In this document: piece by piece, positions 24,255-34,933 of the stretch
Numbering within the stretch: the stretch's first letter is position 1
Layout of the letters: each line of letters opens with the position of its first letter
NCBI RefSeq assembly: GCF_018812025.1
Contig: NC_063062.1
Span: 35,736,228 to 35,800,227 of the forward strand
Reading direction: 5' to 3'
Origin: Megalobrama amblycephala
Lineage: Eukaryota; Chordata; Actinopteri; Cypriniformes; Xenocyprididae
Length of the DNA stretch: 64,000 nt
Notes under the pieces: generated by a model
Told to the model about the DNA's origin: nothing
Seen by the model: only the letters and a program-made list of their open reading frames with translations
Databases searched by the model: none
Made by a program: the position numbers and the translations under genes

Positions 24255-25420
24255 AGCAACTTCTATGTTTCAGTCGATTTCAATATAAAAGTCTTCGCTA
24301 CTGACTGACTCACTCATTAAGACAGTCTTTGCCGCCATCTAATGATGTATTAATGTAACTTTCACTGTCAAAATCACTTATTTCTCAATACTAAAAAATA
24401 CAGCATGCTATTTATATAAAATATTATTTATTGAACAATAATATTTAAATTAACAATAGCCATTATAACAGTAGGCTATAAGAAGTAAAATAGGAAATAA
24501 ACACAAGCATACAATTCAGTCAAATGTACAAAAGCAGCGCTCTAGTTAGTGCAGGATTTAATTTCAATGTAAATATAAAGTTATGAAACTTAATATAGCC
24601 CTTAAGCCAAATCGATTAGCTCTGGAACAAGTAATATATTAATAAGACCAAAGATTGCCTGTTTGATATACCCAAAACGAATTATACCTCATGTTTAAAC
24701 ACTATCTACATAAGAGCCAGCTGCAAATTCCCGAAGGACTGCCTGAGATGAAGCTGTTCTCTGCGGGTACATGAGCTCTGAACAGTCACACTGACGGCCT
24801 GGACCTCGCAGCATATAGGCTGAAAGATCTTTCCAGCGATATATATATGTGTGCATAATTTTTTGATTAAAATGAACAAAAAGTAAACTAAGTGCAAATG
24901 TGGGGTAAAGCATGAATGCATTAAATTGCCATGAAAATAATATATATATTTTTTTTTCATATTGAACTTCTGATCTGTTAAGCAGTGTATAAAGCCAACA
25001 GCTTATTAGTGCAAGTTAATATAAGTGTTAATACCTAGACATGTTTAAGCCAGCGTAAAAGCATTACTGTCTCTCCATTCAAGCTATAAGCACATAATGA
25101 TTAAAGCCGCATTGGCTTTTTTCCCTGCTGGACCTTCACTTGCTGCTTATTGTCGTGCAGCTGAAGTAGGGTTTGGAGCGCATCCAGAAAGAGCATTCCA
25201 TTGATTTTTACAGACTGAAGTCCTGATAGAGGTCATAGCAACGGAGACACATCTTTGAAACTTAGTATTCATGTCGACTCTGTGCTGTTTGTACTCTGTT
25301 TCACTTACAACAACAATCTCCTCTACATTTTACACAATTCTCACATTGATCAGTGTGAAGTGGAGAACATCAGGATATCAATCTACCATTGATTTAACCG
25401 GGGGCGTCGCTAGACCATTT
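24255..25420. other. intergenic DNA, no feature seen
   Basis: AT-rich sequence without a recognisable exon or complete element. Confidence 0.45.
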
Positions 25421-25423
25421 TAT

Positions 25424-25520
25424 ATGAAAGCTTGTTTCTGCCATGGAATAAAAAATTTAAAAAAAGGTATTTTTTATCTCACAATTCTGACTTTTTTCCT
25501 TGCAATTAACATCTCACATC
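25424..25520. repeat. short copy of the 21 bp-unit element, cut by Tc1 copy B
   Basis: It begins AAAGCTTGTTTCTGCCATGG plus an A-rich run, then TCTCACAATTCTGAC. It ends at the TA where the next Tc1 copy starts. Confidence 0.7.
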
Positions 25521-25522
25521 TA

Positions 25523-26798
25523 CAAACCCGATTCCAAAAAAGTTGGGACACTGTACAAATTGTGAATAAAAACAGAATGCCATGATGTGGAAGTTTCAAA
25601 TTTCAATATTTTATTCAGAATACAACATAGATGACATGGGTGAAAGATCTGGACTGCAGGCTGGCCATTTCAGTACTCGGATCCTTCTTCTACGCAGCCA
25701 TGATGTTGTAATTGATGCAGTATGTGGTCTGGCATTGTCATGTTGGAAAATGCAAGGTCTTCCCTGAAAGAGACGATGTCTGGAAGGGAGCATATGTTGT
25801 TCTAGGACTTGGATATACCTTTCAGCATTGATGGTGCCTTTCCAGATGTGTAAGCTGCCCATGCCACACGCACTCATGCAACCCCATACCATCAGAGATG
25901 CAGGCTTCTGAACTGAGCGCTGATAACAACTTGGGTTGTCCTTGTCCTCTTTAGTCCCAGTTTTCCAAAAAGATCAAATTTTGATTCGTCTGACCACAGA
26001 ACAGTTTTCCACTTTGCCACAGTCCATTTTAAATGAGCCTTGGCCCAGAGAAAACGCCTGCGCTTCTGGATCATGTTTAGATATGGCTTCTTTTTTGACC
26101 TATACAGTTTTAGCCGGCAACGGTGAATGGCACGGTGGATTGTGTTCACCGACAATGTTTTCTGGAAGTATTCCTGAGCCCATGTTGTGATTTCCATTAC
26201 AGTAGCATTCCTGTATGTGACGCAGTGCCGTCTAAGGGCCCGAAGATCACGGGCATCCAGTATGGTTTTCCGGCCTTGACCCTTACACACAGAGATTGTT
26301 CCAGATTCTCTGAATCTTTGGATGATATTATGCACTGTAGATGATGATAACTTCAAACTCTTTGCAATTTTTCTCTGAGAAACTCCTTTCTGATATTGCT
26401 CCACTATTTTTGGCCGCAGCATTGGGGGAATTGGTGATCCTCTGCCCATCTTGACTTCTGAGAGACACTGCCACTCTGAGAGGCTCTTTTTATACCCAAT
26501 CATGTTGCCAATTGACCTAATAAGTTGCAAATTGGTCCTCCATTGTTCCTTATATGTACATTTAACTTTTCCGGCCTCTTATTGCTACCTGTCCCAACTT
26601 TTTTGGAATGTGTAGTTCTCATGAAATCCAAAATGAGCCAATATTTGGCATGACATTTCAAAATGTCTCACTCTCAACATTTGATATGTTATCTATATTC
26701 TATTGTGAATAAAATATAAGTTTATGAGATTTGTAAATTATTGCATTCCTTTTTTATTCACAATTTGTACAGTGTCCCAACGTTTTTGGAATCAGGTT
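25523..26798 (-). mobile_element. Tc1/mariner-like transposon, copy B (same family as 3429-5013), internally deleted
   Basis: The tips read TA|CAAACCCGATTCC at 25521 and GGAATCAGGTT|TA at 26799-26800. Compared with copy A it lacks about 300 bp: the sequence passes from ATAGATGACAT straight to GGGTGAAAGATCTGG, removing the transposase C-terminus. Confidence 0.93.
25635..26449 (-). pseudogene. Tc1-like transposase, truncated (copy B)
   Basis: Starts at the ATG at 26449 ([15 protein letters not shown]). The helix-turn-helix and the first catalytic Asp ([11 protein letters not shown]) are in one frame, followed by a frameshift. The second catalytic Asp (FQHDNARPH) is at about 25780-25750. The reading then stops at the 300 bp deletion, so the third catalytic residue (Glu of PIEN in copy A) is gone. 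Confidence 0.88.
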
Positions 26799-26819
26799 TA
26801 TAATATTAATGAAATAAAG

Positions 26820-27300
26820 GCCACTTAAAGGGTTAGTTCACCCAAAAATGAAAATAATGTCATTTATTACTCATCCTCATGTCGTTATACACCTGTAAGA
26901 CCTTCGCTCATCTTCAGAACACAAGATATTGTTGATGAAATCCGATGGCTTAGTGAGGCCTTCATTGAGAGCAAAGCCATTCAAACTCTCAAGGTCCATA
27001 AAGGTACTAAAAACATATTTAAATCAGTTCATGTGAGTACAGTGGTTCAATCTTAATATTATAAAGCAACAAGAATACTTTTTGTGTGGCAAAAAAAATG
27101 ACTTTTCAACAATATCTATATGGGCTGATTTCAAAACACTGCTTTATGAATCTTTTGTTTCGAATTAGTGATTCGGATCTCCTATCAAATGGTTATACTG
27201 CGACTTTGGTGCTCCAATTCACTGATTCAATTCGTAAAGCTCTGAAGCAGTGTTTTGAAATCGGTATAAAAGTATAATATTTCCATAATAACGTTTACTT
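26820..27300. repeat. one end of a GGGTTAGTTCACCCAAAAATG repeat
   Basis: AAAGGGTTAGTTCACCCAAAA at 26827, followed by TCATTTATTACTCATCCTCATG, matches the terminal repeat of the element at 50612-51062. The opposite end was not found here. An internal near-inverted pair (TTCAAAACACTGCTT / CTGAAGCAGTGTTTTGAA) is present. Confidence 0.65.
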
Positions 27301-27335
27301 GGTTCACATATCATTGATTGTTATTGTACAGGTCA

Positions 27336-30300
27336 ATGGCGAGGATATCGACTCATAAGTGCATGCTGGTCTTGACCTTGACCTTCCTGGTCTGTGAGAT
27401 TGTGGTCGGCCGAATCTGCAGATCCCTACTGATCGCGGTGGACAGCTTCCACACGCTCTATGTCTTCATACATTTGTCTCTATCCGCATTAAAGCATCAT
27501 CCTAATTCTACCTCCACCACCACTGGTTCCTCCCTTCCAAACATCTCCGCTTCTGAAGGCCCGAGTCCTCTGTACGATGAGCAGCACTACAGAAGGATGC
27601 GTCTCGAGCCGTTTGGCATCCTGATCTCAGCTCTGTTAATGGCGTCTCAGTGCGTCTCCATTAGTCTGGAGATTCTCACTCACCTCGTGCAGCCAGAAGC
27701 CATTCAACACCCACTCTTGTCTATTGTGGTTGGAGGAGTTAGTCTGTTATTCAATATACTCGTGTTGGCCTGGAGAAGGAAGAGCAGCGGGATGGATGAA
27801 GCTGCTGATGGGATCAACAAGTGCCTGATGCGAAACGACCCTCATTCTACATCAGAAAGCAAAGGTATGTTTGAATAGAATCATTTATTTTTGGTCAGTC
27901 ACATTTAAAATTTGCATAAACCCCGCCCCCGAGAACACGCAACAAAGGGGGCGGGACCATGTTGGGCTGCTTTAGAGAAGAGGAAGAGTTGTTGTAGTAG
28001 AGTGTTGTTGTCATGCTGTCATTTTACGCTGGACTGCTTCACAAACGAGGGTCAATTCAACACTGGATTTGCACAAGAGATTAACATGACGACACATGCT
28101 TGAATCAACTCCACAGCAACTACATCAATTTATCCACTAACCATTCAGAAACATCTAAAAGTTGTAACTTCTTCCTGAGTCTCTCCATCAGTGTCGACTC
28201 CGGTTTGAACAATGTAAGGCTGAACACCGTTACTGACAATCCTCATTTTGGCTGCGTGAGATTCTCCAGCTTTGTTGTTGTTGAGCTGTTAAAGCTCCGC
28301 CCTCTTCTGAAAAGGGGGCCGGTAGCAGCTCATTTGCATTTAAAGGGACACACACAAAATCAGTGTGTTTTTGCTCACACCCAAATAGGGGCAAATTTGA
28401 CAAGCTATAATAAATGATCTGTGGGGTATTTTGGGGACACCAGAGACTTATATTACATCTTGTGAAAAGGGGCATTATAGGTCTCCTTTAAACAAAGACA
28501 ATTTTAATTGCTTACAGGTTTTTAACAATGTTCATTCTTATCGTTGAAATTGAAAATGGCCCTCCAGCTTAAAGAGCTACAAGATACACTTAGTTGCAAT
28601 ATTATTCAAATAGAAGGTCATTCAACTTCACGGCAAAACCAAAGTTGGAAATATGCTTTGATGCCAAACTTTTCTGCTTAATGTCTTCATGTTGGTTCTA
28701 AATTCACTCAAAATACAAACCAAAAGCCATAAATCACCAGAGACCCGAATGTAAAAATGAAAACATTTAGTTGAAGGGATGATCAGTTGTGCAGTGATGA
28801 GAATGTGTCTGTAATGGATAATGTAATCTTGCATTCCTTTAGTGAGACAGTAAACGAAGGACCATGCAATGGCTCCACTTTGTGACCCAAAGTTTCTGGT
28901 GTTTTGTGCCTCTGTGTTTTATTAAGATCAGTGAAGTTAAGGGTCTGCTGCTACATAATGGCTGTGATGATGATCACTGTGTTGTAGAAAGCGCTCTCCA
29001 GGACGACGCACTGATGTTCTGCAACCCTGAAGCTTCTAGTGTTTTGGATCCAGATCAAGGCTCTCAGGACGGCTCTTCTGAGTTACCAAACCTCAGCGTC
29101 ATTAAACCAGTTTCTGAGTCCAATTCCGGGATCGGTGAAAGTTCTCAGGAAATCATTCAGCCTGCAGAGCAACTTCCAGAAGAACCTCATCACTCCACCT
29201 GCACCGAACACTCTGGTGAGAGTAACAACACATCTGAATTTTATGTCATGTTAATTTAAGAAGATATGTTTTTGAAAGAAGTCTGTTATGCTTGCCAAGT
29301 TGTATTTATTTGATCAAAAACATCTAAATCAGTAATATTGTGAAATATTATTTCAATTTAAAATAGCTGGGTTTTTTTTTAACTCGTAATTGTGAGCTAT
29401 AAAGTCAGAATTGTGAGATATAAACACAGTTGTGAGATATACAGTCAGAATTTATAACTCTCAATTCTGACTTTATATCTCGCAATTCGGACTTTATCTC
29501 ACAATTCGGACTTTAAATTTCGCAAGTCGGACTTTAAATCTTGCAATTCTGACTTTATAACTCGCAATTCTGACTTTATATCTCGCAATTCAGACTTTAA
29601 ATTTTGCAATTCTGACTTTATATCACACAATTCTGACTTTATAACTCTCAATTCTGACTTTATATCTCGCAATTCGGACTTTATCTCACAATTCGGACTT
29701 TATCTCGCAATTCGGACTTTAAATTTCGCAAGTCGGACTTTAAATCTTGCAATTCTGACTTTATATCTCGCAATTCTGACTTTATAACTCGCAATTCTGA
29801 CTTTATATCTCGCAAGTTGGACTTTAAATCTTGCAATTCTGACTTTATATCTCGCAATTCTGACTTTATAATTCGCAATTCTGACTTTATATCTTGCAAT
29901 TCGAACTTTATATCTTGCAATTCTGACTTTATATCTCGCAATTCGGACTTTAAATTTTGCAATTCTGACTTTATATCTTGCAGTTCTGACTTTATATCAC
30001 ACAATTCGGACTTTATATCTCGCAATTTGGACTTTATATCTCGCAATTCTGACTTTAAATCTCGCAATTCTGACTTTATCTCACAATTCGGACTTTAAAT
30101 TTCGCAAGTCGGACTTTATATCTCGCAATTCTGTCTTTATATCTCGCAATTCTGACTTTATAACTCGCAATTCTGACTTTATATCTCACAATTCTGACTT
30201 TATAACTCGCAATTCTGACTTTAAATCTCGCAATTCTGACTTTATCTCACAATTCGAACTTTAAATTTCGCAAGTCGGACTTTAAATTTCGCAAGTCGGA

Positions 30301-31719
30301 CTTTAAATTTCGCAAGTCGGACTTTAAATTTCGCAAGTCGGACTTTAAATTTCGCAAGTCGGACTTTAAATTTCGCAAGTCGGACTTTAAATTTCGCAAG
30401 TCGGACTTTAAATTTCGCAAGTCGGACTTTATATCTCGCAAGTCGGACTTTATATCTCGCAAGTCGGACTTTATATCTCGCAAGTCGGACTTTATAACTC
30501 GCAATTTGGACTTTAAATCTCGCAAGTCGGACTTTAAATCTCGCAAGTCGGACTTTAAATCTTGCAATTCTGACTTTATATCTCACAATTCTGACTTTAT
30601 AACTCGCAATTTGGACTTTAAATCTCACAATTCGGACTTAAAATCTTGCAATTTGGACTATATCTCGCAATTCTGACTTTATAAACTCCAATTCTGAGGA
30701 AAAAGTCAGAACTGTGAGATATAAACTCGCAATTGCAAGAAAAAAAGTCTGAATTGTGAGATAAAGTCGAAATGACTATTATTTTTTTATTTCATGGCGG
30801 AAACAAGCTTCCATACATTACAACTATTTTAAACTGTAATAATATTTCACAGTTTTACTGTTTTTACTGCATTTTTATTCAATTAAATGCAGCCTTGCTG
30901 AGCAAGGGACTACTGTCAAATGTTTTACAAATCGTATTATTCCAAACTTTTGACATTTACGATGATACCATATAAAACACCAATTTATTTGGCTTTAACC
31001 TGACAGTTTCCCAGTGTATCCCTAAAGGATCCAGGTTTAGAAGACTGCAGCTCGGCTCCATCAGTGTGGTCCAGGACCTTCTGTGTTCAGTGCTCATTGT
31101 GACTAACGGTCTGGTTCTCCTGCTCTCTGAAGCGCACTGCCATCGGCCTCACTCGGACTGTCATCTCCTGGTCTATATGGACGCAGGTTTCTCCACAGTG
31201 GGTGTGCTGGTGCTGTTATCCACGGCCCTGCCGAAGCTGCACCGCTATGGGCTGCTGGTTCTCCAGGCGCCGCCGCTGCATCTCTCCGTCGGTCAGGTGC
31301 GGCTTTGCCTCAGTGAAGTGCCGGGCGTGTTGTCGGTTCACGAGCTGCACGTGTGGCAGCTGTCAGACGCGCTGATGGTGGCGTCGCTGCACGTGCACTG
31401 TCCTGACGGGCTGAGCGCAGCAGAGTGCGACGATCTCATGGCGAGGGTCAAAGCAGTGCTGGCCACTTTTGGCATCGAGCACTGCACCGTGCAGCCCGAG
31501 TTCCTCGCCTCGGACGGTTCGGGAGCAGTGCGGTCAGTCTGCAGCTTCTGCTGCGGGCAGGAGTGTGCGGAGAAGCTCTGCTGCTCACCGCAGGGGGATG
31601 ATCCCCATATTCCCAAGACGGGGAGTCCTGTCTGTGTCCAGGAGGAGAAACCCTGCTCTCCAGCGCCACCGTGTGTTGATGAGATCAGAGATGTGATTAT
31701 TGAGAACACGTACCTGTGA
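27336..31719 (+). CDS. SLC30A1 (ZnT1)-like cation diffusion facilitator with atypical metal site
   Basis: Three exons, 27336-27864, 28937-29215 and 31028-31719, encode 499 residues, close to human ZnT1 at about 507. The ATG at 27336 follows an acceptor (TTGTACAG|GTCA), so a 5'UTR exon lies upstream. TM1-TM2 are in residues 8-52, TM3-TM4 in about 92-150 and TM5-TM6 after residue 276. The cytosolic domain carries the hallmark VHELHVWQLSDALMVASLHV and VQPEF, and the tail is Cys-rich (CSFCCGQECAEKLCCSP), matching ZnT1's own Cys-rich tail. ZnT1 moves Zn2+ out of the cytosol through two His-x3-Asp pairs. Here TM2 reads H39-TLY-V43 (Asp replaced) and TM5 reads S282-VVQ-D286 (His replaced). The usual His-rich TM4-TM5 loop is nearly absent, with only HNGCDDDHC noted. 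Splice sites and frame are intact, so this is probably a living but diverged paralogue. The exon 2 acceptor is the least certain boundary. Confidence 0.82.
27905..28492. repeat. intronic cyprinid-type repeat
   Basis: CCCCGCCCCCGAGAACACG at the left and AAAAGGGGCATTATAGGTCT at the right. The words TAATATAAGTCTCTGG and GGTGTCCCC (read on the minus strand) recur in the element at 37134-38033. It occupies intron 1 of the SLC30A1-like gene. Confidence 0.55.
29285..30945. repeat. foldback interspersed repeat holding the 21 bp array as its loop
   Basis: 29285-29368 (TATTTATTTGATCAAAAAC..GTGAAATATTATTTC) and 30813-30945 (AATAATATTTCAC..AAATGCAGCCTTGCTGAGCA) are inverted copies of one repeat arm. The same arm is found at 480-700, 6440-6560, 43265-43500 and 45090-45400. 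Everything lies in intron 2 of the SLC30A1-like gene. Confidence 0.65.
29370..30812. repeat. expanded 21 bp tandem array (CTCGCAATTCTGACTTTATAT)
   Basis: Roughly 60 units of 21 bp. Eight consecutive identical units of the TTTCGCAAGTCGGACTTTAAA variant lie around 30262-30430, a sign of recent local homogenisation. The right edge TTTCATGGCGGAAACAAGCTT is the inverse of the AAGCTTGTTTC edge seen at 8017 and 25424. As 21 is a multiple of three, both strands stay open and give repeating heptads (RDIKSEL, KVRLAKF); these are not genes. Confidence 0.93.
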
Positions 31720-31787
31720 TTGAACAAGGTTGTTGTTATTTTTGTGAACTGACAGCCTGTAATTACTGTACATGATGAGACTCCAGC

Positions 31788-31793
31788 AATAAA
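31788..31793 (+). terminator. poly(A) signal of the SLC30A1-like gene
   Basis: AATAAA lies 69 bp after the stop codon, and a second AATAAA follows within 15 bp. Confidence 0.75.
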
Positions 31794-31969
31794 CATTTTT
31801 AATAAATGCAAAATTAGTTGAGTTTATCACTACGGAGACTAAACACTGGTTTATTCAGAACTAAAGCACTGAGGAGAGGATCATAACAAAATAATTTCTA
31901 AATCTGTAACAAGTAAAGCCAACTGCAGCTGTCATATTTGATACACAAGGCCTCCAAATGATCAACGTG

Positions 31970-32815
31970 ATCAAAACTTGACTGAAAAACCTGTTGCACA
32001 CAATCTGCTACATCATGCCTTCTGTTGTCTGATTCATAGTTTAGTCTTTTTAGCAACTAAAAGTCCTTTTAGTTTACAAATGCTTTTGGTTCATGTGTTT
32101 TTTTGCTGTTAAATCCTTGACTTTTATGAAGTAAACATAAGAGTAACTTTTATTTTGTCAGTAGGCTAATATTTCAAGTAGTGCTGTCAAACGATTAATC
32201 ATGATTAATCGCATCCAAAATAAAGGTTTTTGTGTTTACATAATATATATGTGTGTAGCCTACTGTCTATATGTATTATGTATATATAAATACACACATA
32301 TGCATGTATATATTTAAGAAAATGTATACATGTGTATATATAATGTATATAATTTATATTATATATAAACATAAAATATATTTATATATAAAATAAATTT
32401 TGTTAAATATATACATAATATACACAGTACACACATATATTATGTAAACACAAAAACTTGAATCGATTAATCGTTTGACAGCACTAAATTCAAGATGAAC
32501 ACTTACTGGACTGAAGAAACTGAGGTTTATTTGATTATCCATACATCATTTATTAGATATATCATGTTGAAATGTGAGTATTAAATATAATCATCAGGAT
32601 ATTAAGGAAGGTTTATTTGTTCATCTCTCAATCATTGAATAGCATTATATGTTTTAAAACTACAGAGCTTTGATAACAAAACTAAGCATTAAATATCATC
32701 TTACTAAGACATATTATTGGCAGATGACTGATATTTATATGCATTTTATGTCACTACTGTGATAAATATCTTATTGATTCACATTGCAAGCATCAGAATA
32801 TCCTTCTTTATTTCA
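31970..32815. repeat. dispersed repeat, second copy (interrupted by a hAT MITE)
   Basis: Related to 2340-2815 over most of its length. The MITE at 32179-32486 splits it between TAATATTTCAAG and CAAGATGAACAC, which are continuous in the first copy. Confidence 0.75.
32179..32486. mobile_element. hAT-type MITE, TAGTGCTGTCAAACGATTAA family, copy 1
   Basis: The ends TAGTGCTGTCAAACGATTAA and its inverse enclose a TA-rich core. The 8 bp flanks ATTTCAAG (32171-32178) and AATTCAAG (32487-32494) match at seven of eight positions. Related copies are at 40841, 48251 and 54442. Confidence 0.9.
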
Positions 32816-32824
32816 TATGTCAGG

Positions 32825-33042
<218 letters not shown>

Positions 33043-33447
33043 TTTTATAATATGCTTCAATATACTGTATTTTATCAAGTTTAGTATGGGTTTGTATTTT
33101 GCATAAATGGATGGCATGTGTTTTTACATAAGAAATCCCTTCATAAACATATAACTGCCCCTTAAAATAAATTCCAGGATGCAAGTAAATTTCTCACTAC
33201 CAATGAAGCTCACAGGATTGTACTTTTGAAGCATTTACACTCTTGTGGAGTTTGAAACACTGAGCAAAATAAATGTAATAAACTCAGTCTGCTGATACTA
33301 ATAAACTGTATTTTAATACACTTGGATGCATTCATTTCTTCACCAAGAAAAAACAAACAAACCCACAAATACACACCTTGCTGCAACCTGAGTATGCGAG
33401 GTCATATAAGGATAATATAAGGTCAGTTAATTATTTTTAATATATAG

Positions 33448-34375
33448 GGGGAGAGTGGGGTAAGATGAGCCATATTTTACTTATGTGGTCCTCACAATAA
33501 GGGAAAATGAGGCAGAAGTACAATGAAAGTATTTAAAGTAATTTCAGGATGTTTCCTATCATTTTAAATTATCAGAATACATCTATGACAAAAGGCTCTA
33601 AAAATATGGTTTCGTATAAAAAAAAGTGTTCCTGTGGCTCAATTTGCCCCAGGTTAGGGGTAAGTTGAGTCGAGTCAGTAGGTGGGTGTAAACTGACCAT
33701 CTAACTGAATCTGAATCAAACCCATGTGACATTTTGAAGATAACCTCTTTTAAAAGATGAAAACTAATTTAATTATCAAATATCAGTTAACAAATATTTA
33801 TATTTCTTTTCTTAAAGCTACTTTAAACAACAGTTTAACTGTTCAGGACAATCAAGGGACTCATGAAGAACCATCACAAAACACAAAAACAGTCGTGGAT
33901 CATCAGGTAATCACACACAGTATTGAGAATCAAGGGTTCACATACTTTTGAACAGGGTCATTTTAATAAATTCAGCTATTTTTTTTTTTTTTTTTTGTCG
34001 TGTGAACTAAATGTAAACATCTTTTATGTAAAATATCTTACTCAGGACAGTACTAAATAAAAAATAACATGCATTTTGTATGATCCCTCTTATTTTATTA
34101 AAATTATTCACATTTTCACATACTTTTTCTTGCAACTGTATATGATGAAACATCTTCTGGTTCATATCAGAGAAGGATTTAGTGGACTTATACACTGTTC
34201 CTATCAAATAATAAAAAAAAAATAACCCAGCTGCATATTATTACAGTGAAATTATAGCAGTTATACTTAACCTACACTGTAAATTCAGTGCCTTATGGTG
34301 GGGTAAACACTGGCTCAATTTACCCCACAGCAGTTGCCTCACTTTGCCTCATAGATGCCACTTTGGGGAAAAACA
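33448..34375. mobile_element. probable noncoding element with GTGGGGTAAGATGAGCC ends
   Basis: The left side has GAGAGTGGGGTAAGATGAGCC; the right side has GGCTCAATTTACCCCACAG, a looser inverse. CTCACTTTGCCTCAT and CTCAATTTGCCCC recur inside. I recognise the theme from fish repeats, but the boundaries are approximate. Confidence 0.5.
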
Positions 34376-34534
34376 AGCTAGCTTACCAATTCAGGATAAT
34401 ATTTAGTTAAATGATTTGCATGGTTTTATAGATTGCTAAATCACCAATATGTTTCATAAATATTTTAGACATGGACAAATTTGCTTTGATGTAACAGCCA
34501 TTACATATGTTATGCTAAACTGTAAGTAAACTGG

Positions 34535-34641
<107 letters not shown>

Positions 34642-34784
34642 TAGTAATTGTTATTGTTTATAGTTATTGTTTGTAGATCTATTGTTGTAGATTTAGTTTT
34701 AGTTTTGACTGAAAAACTCGTATTTGATGTTTATATATCATATAGTTTATGACTTTTATTTTGAAATACAGCGCTTATCCACTT

Positions 34785-34933
34785 CCGCAAGAAATATTCT
34801 GTTACAACTTCCGCTCTTTCGCTGTTTCCTCACAACGGCTAGTACAATTAAATAGCTTTTATCATGAAAATATTATTAATACCTACTTAAATATCCGATA
34901 AGATATTAATGTTTTGCCTTGAAATCGACCACC
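34785..34933 (+). promoter_or_regulatory. putative shkbp1 promoter / 5'UTR with two ETS-type sites
   Basis: Two ACTTCCGC-type sites (GCGGAAGT on the minus strand), at 34791-34798 and 34807-34814, lie about 120-140 bp before the ATG. No TATA box is seen. Paired ETS/GABP sites are typical of TATA-less housekeeping promoters. The start codon context ACCACCATGG is a near-ideal Kozak sequence. Confidence 0.5.

Noticed and set aside
29681..30628. Coiled-coil-like heptad proteins (RDIKSEL / KVRLAKF)
   Set aside because: They are translations of the 21 bp tandem array; both strands are open for the same reason.
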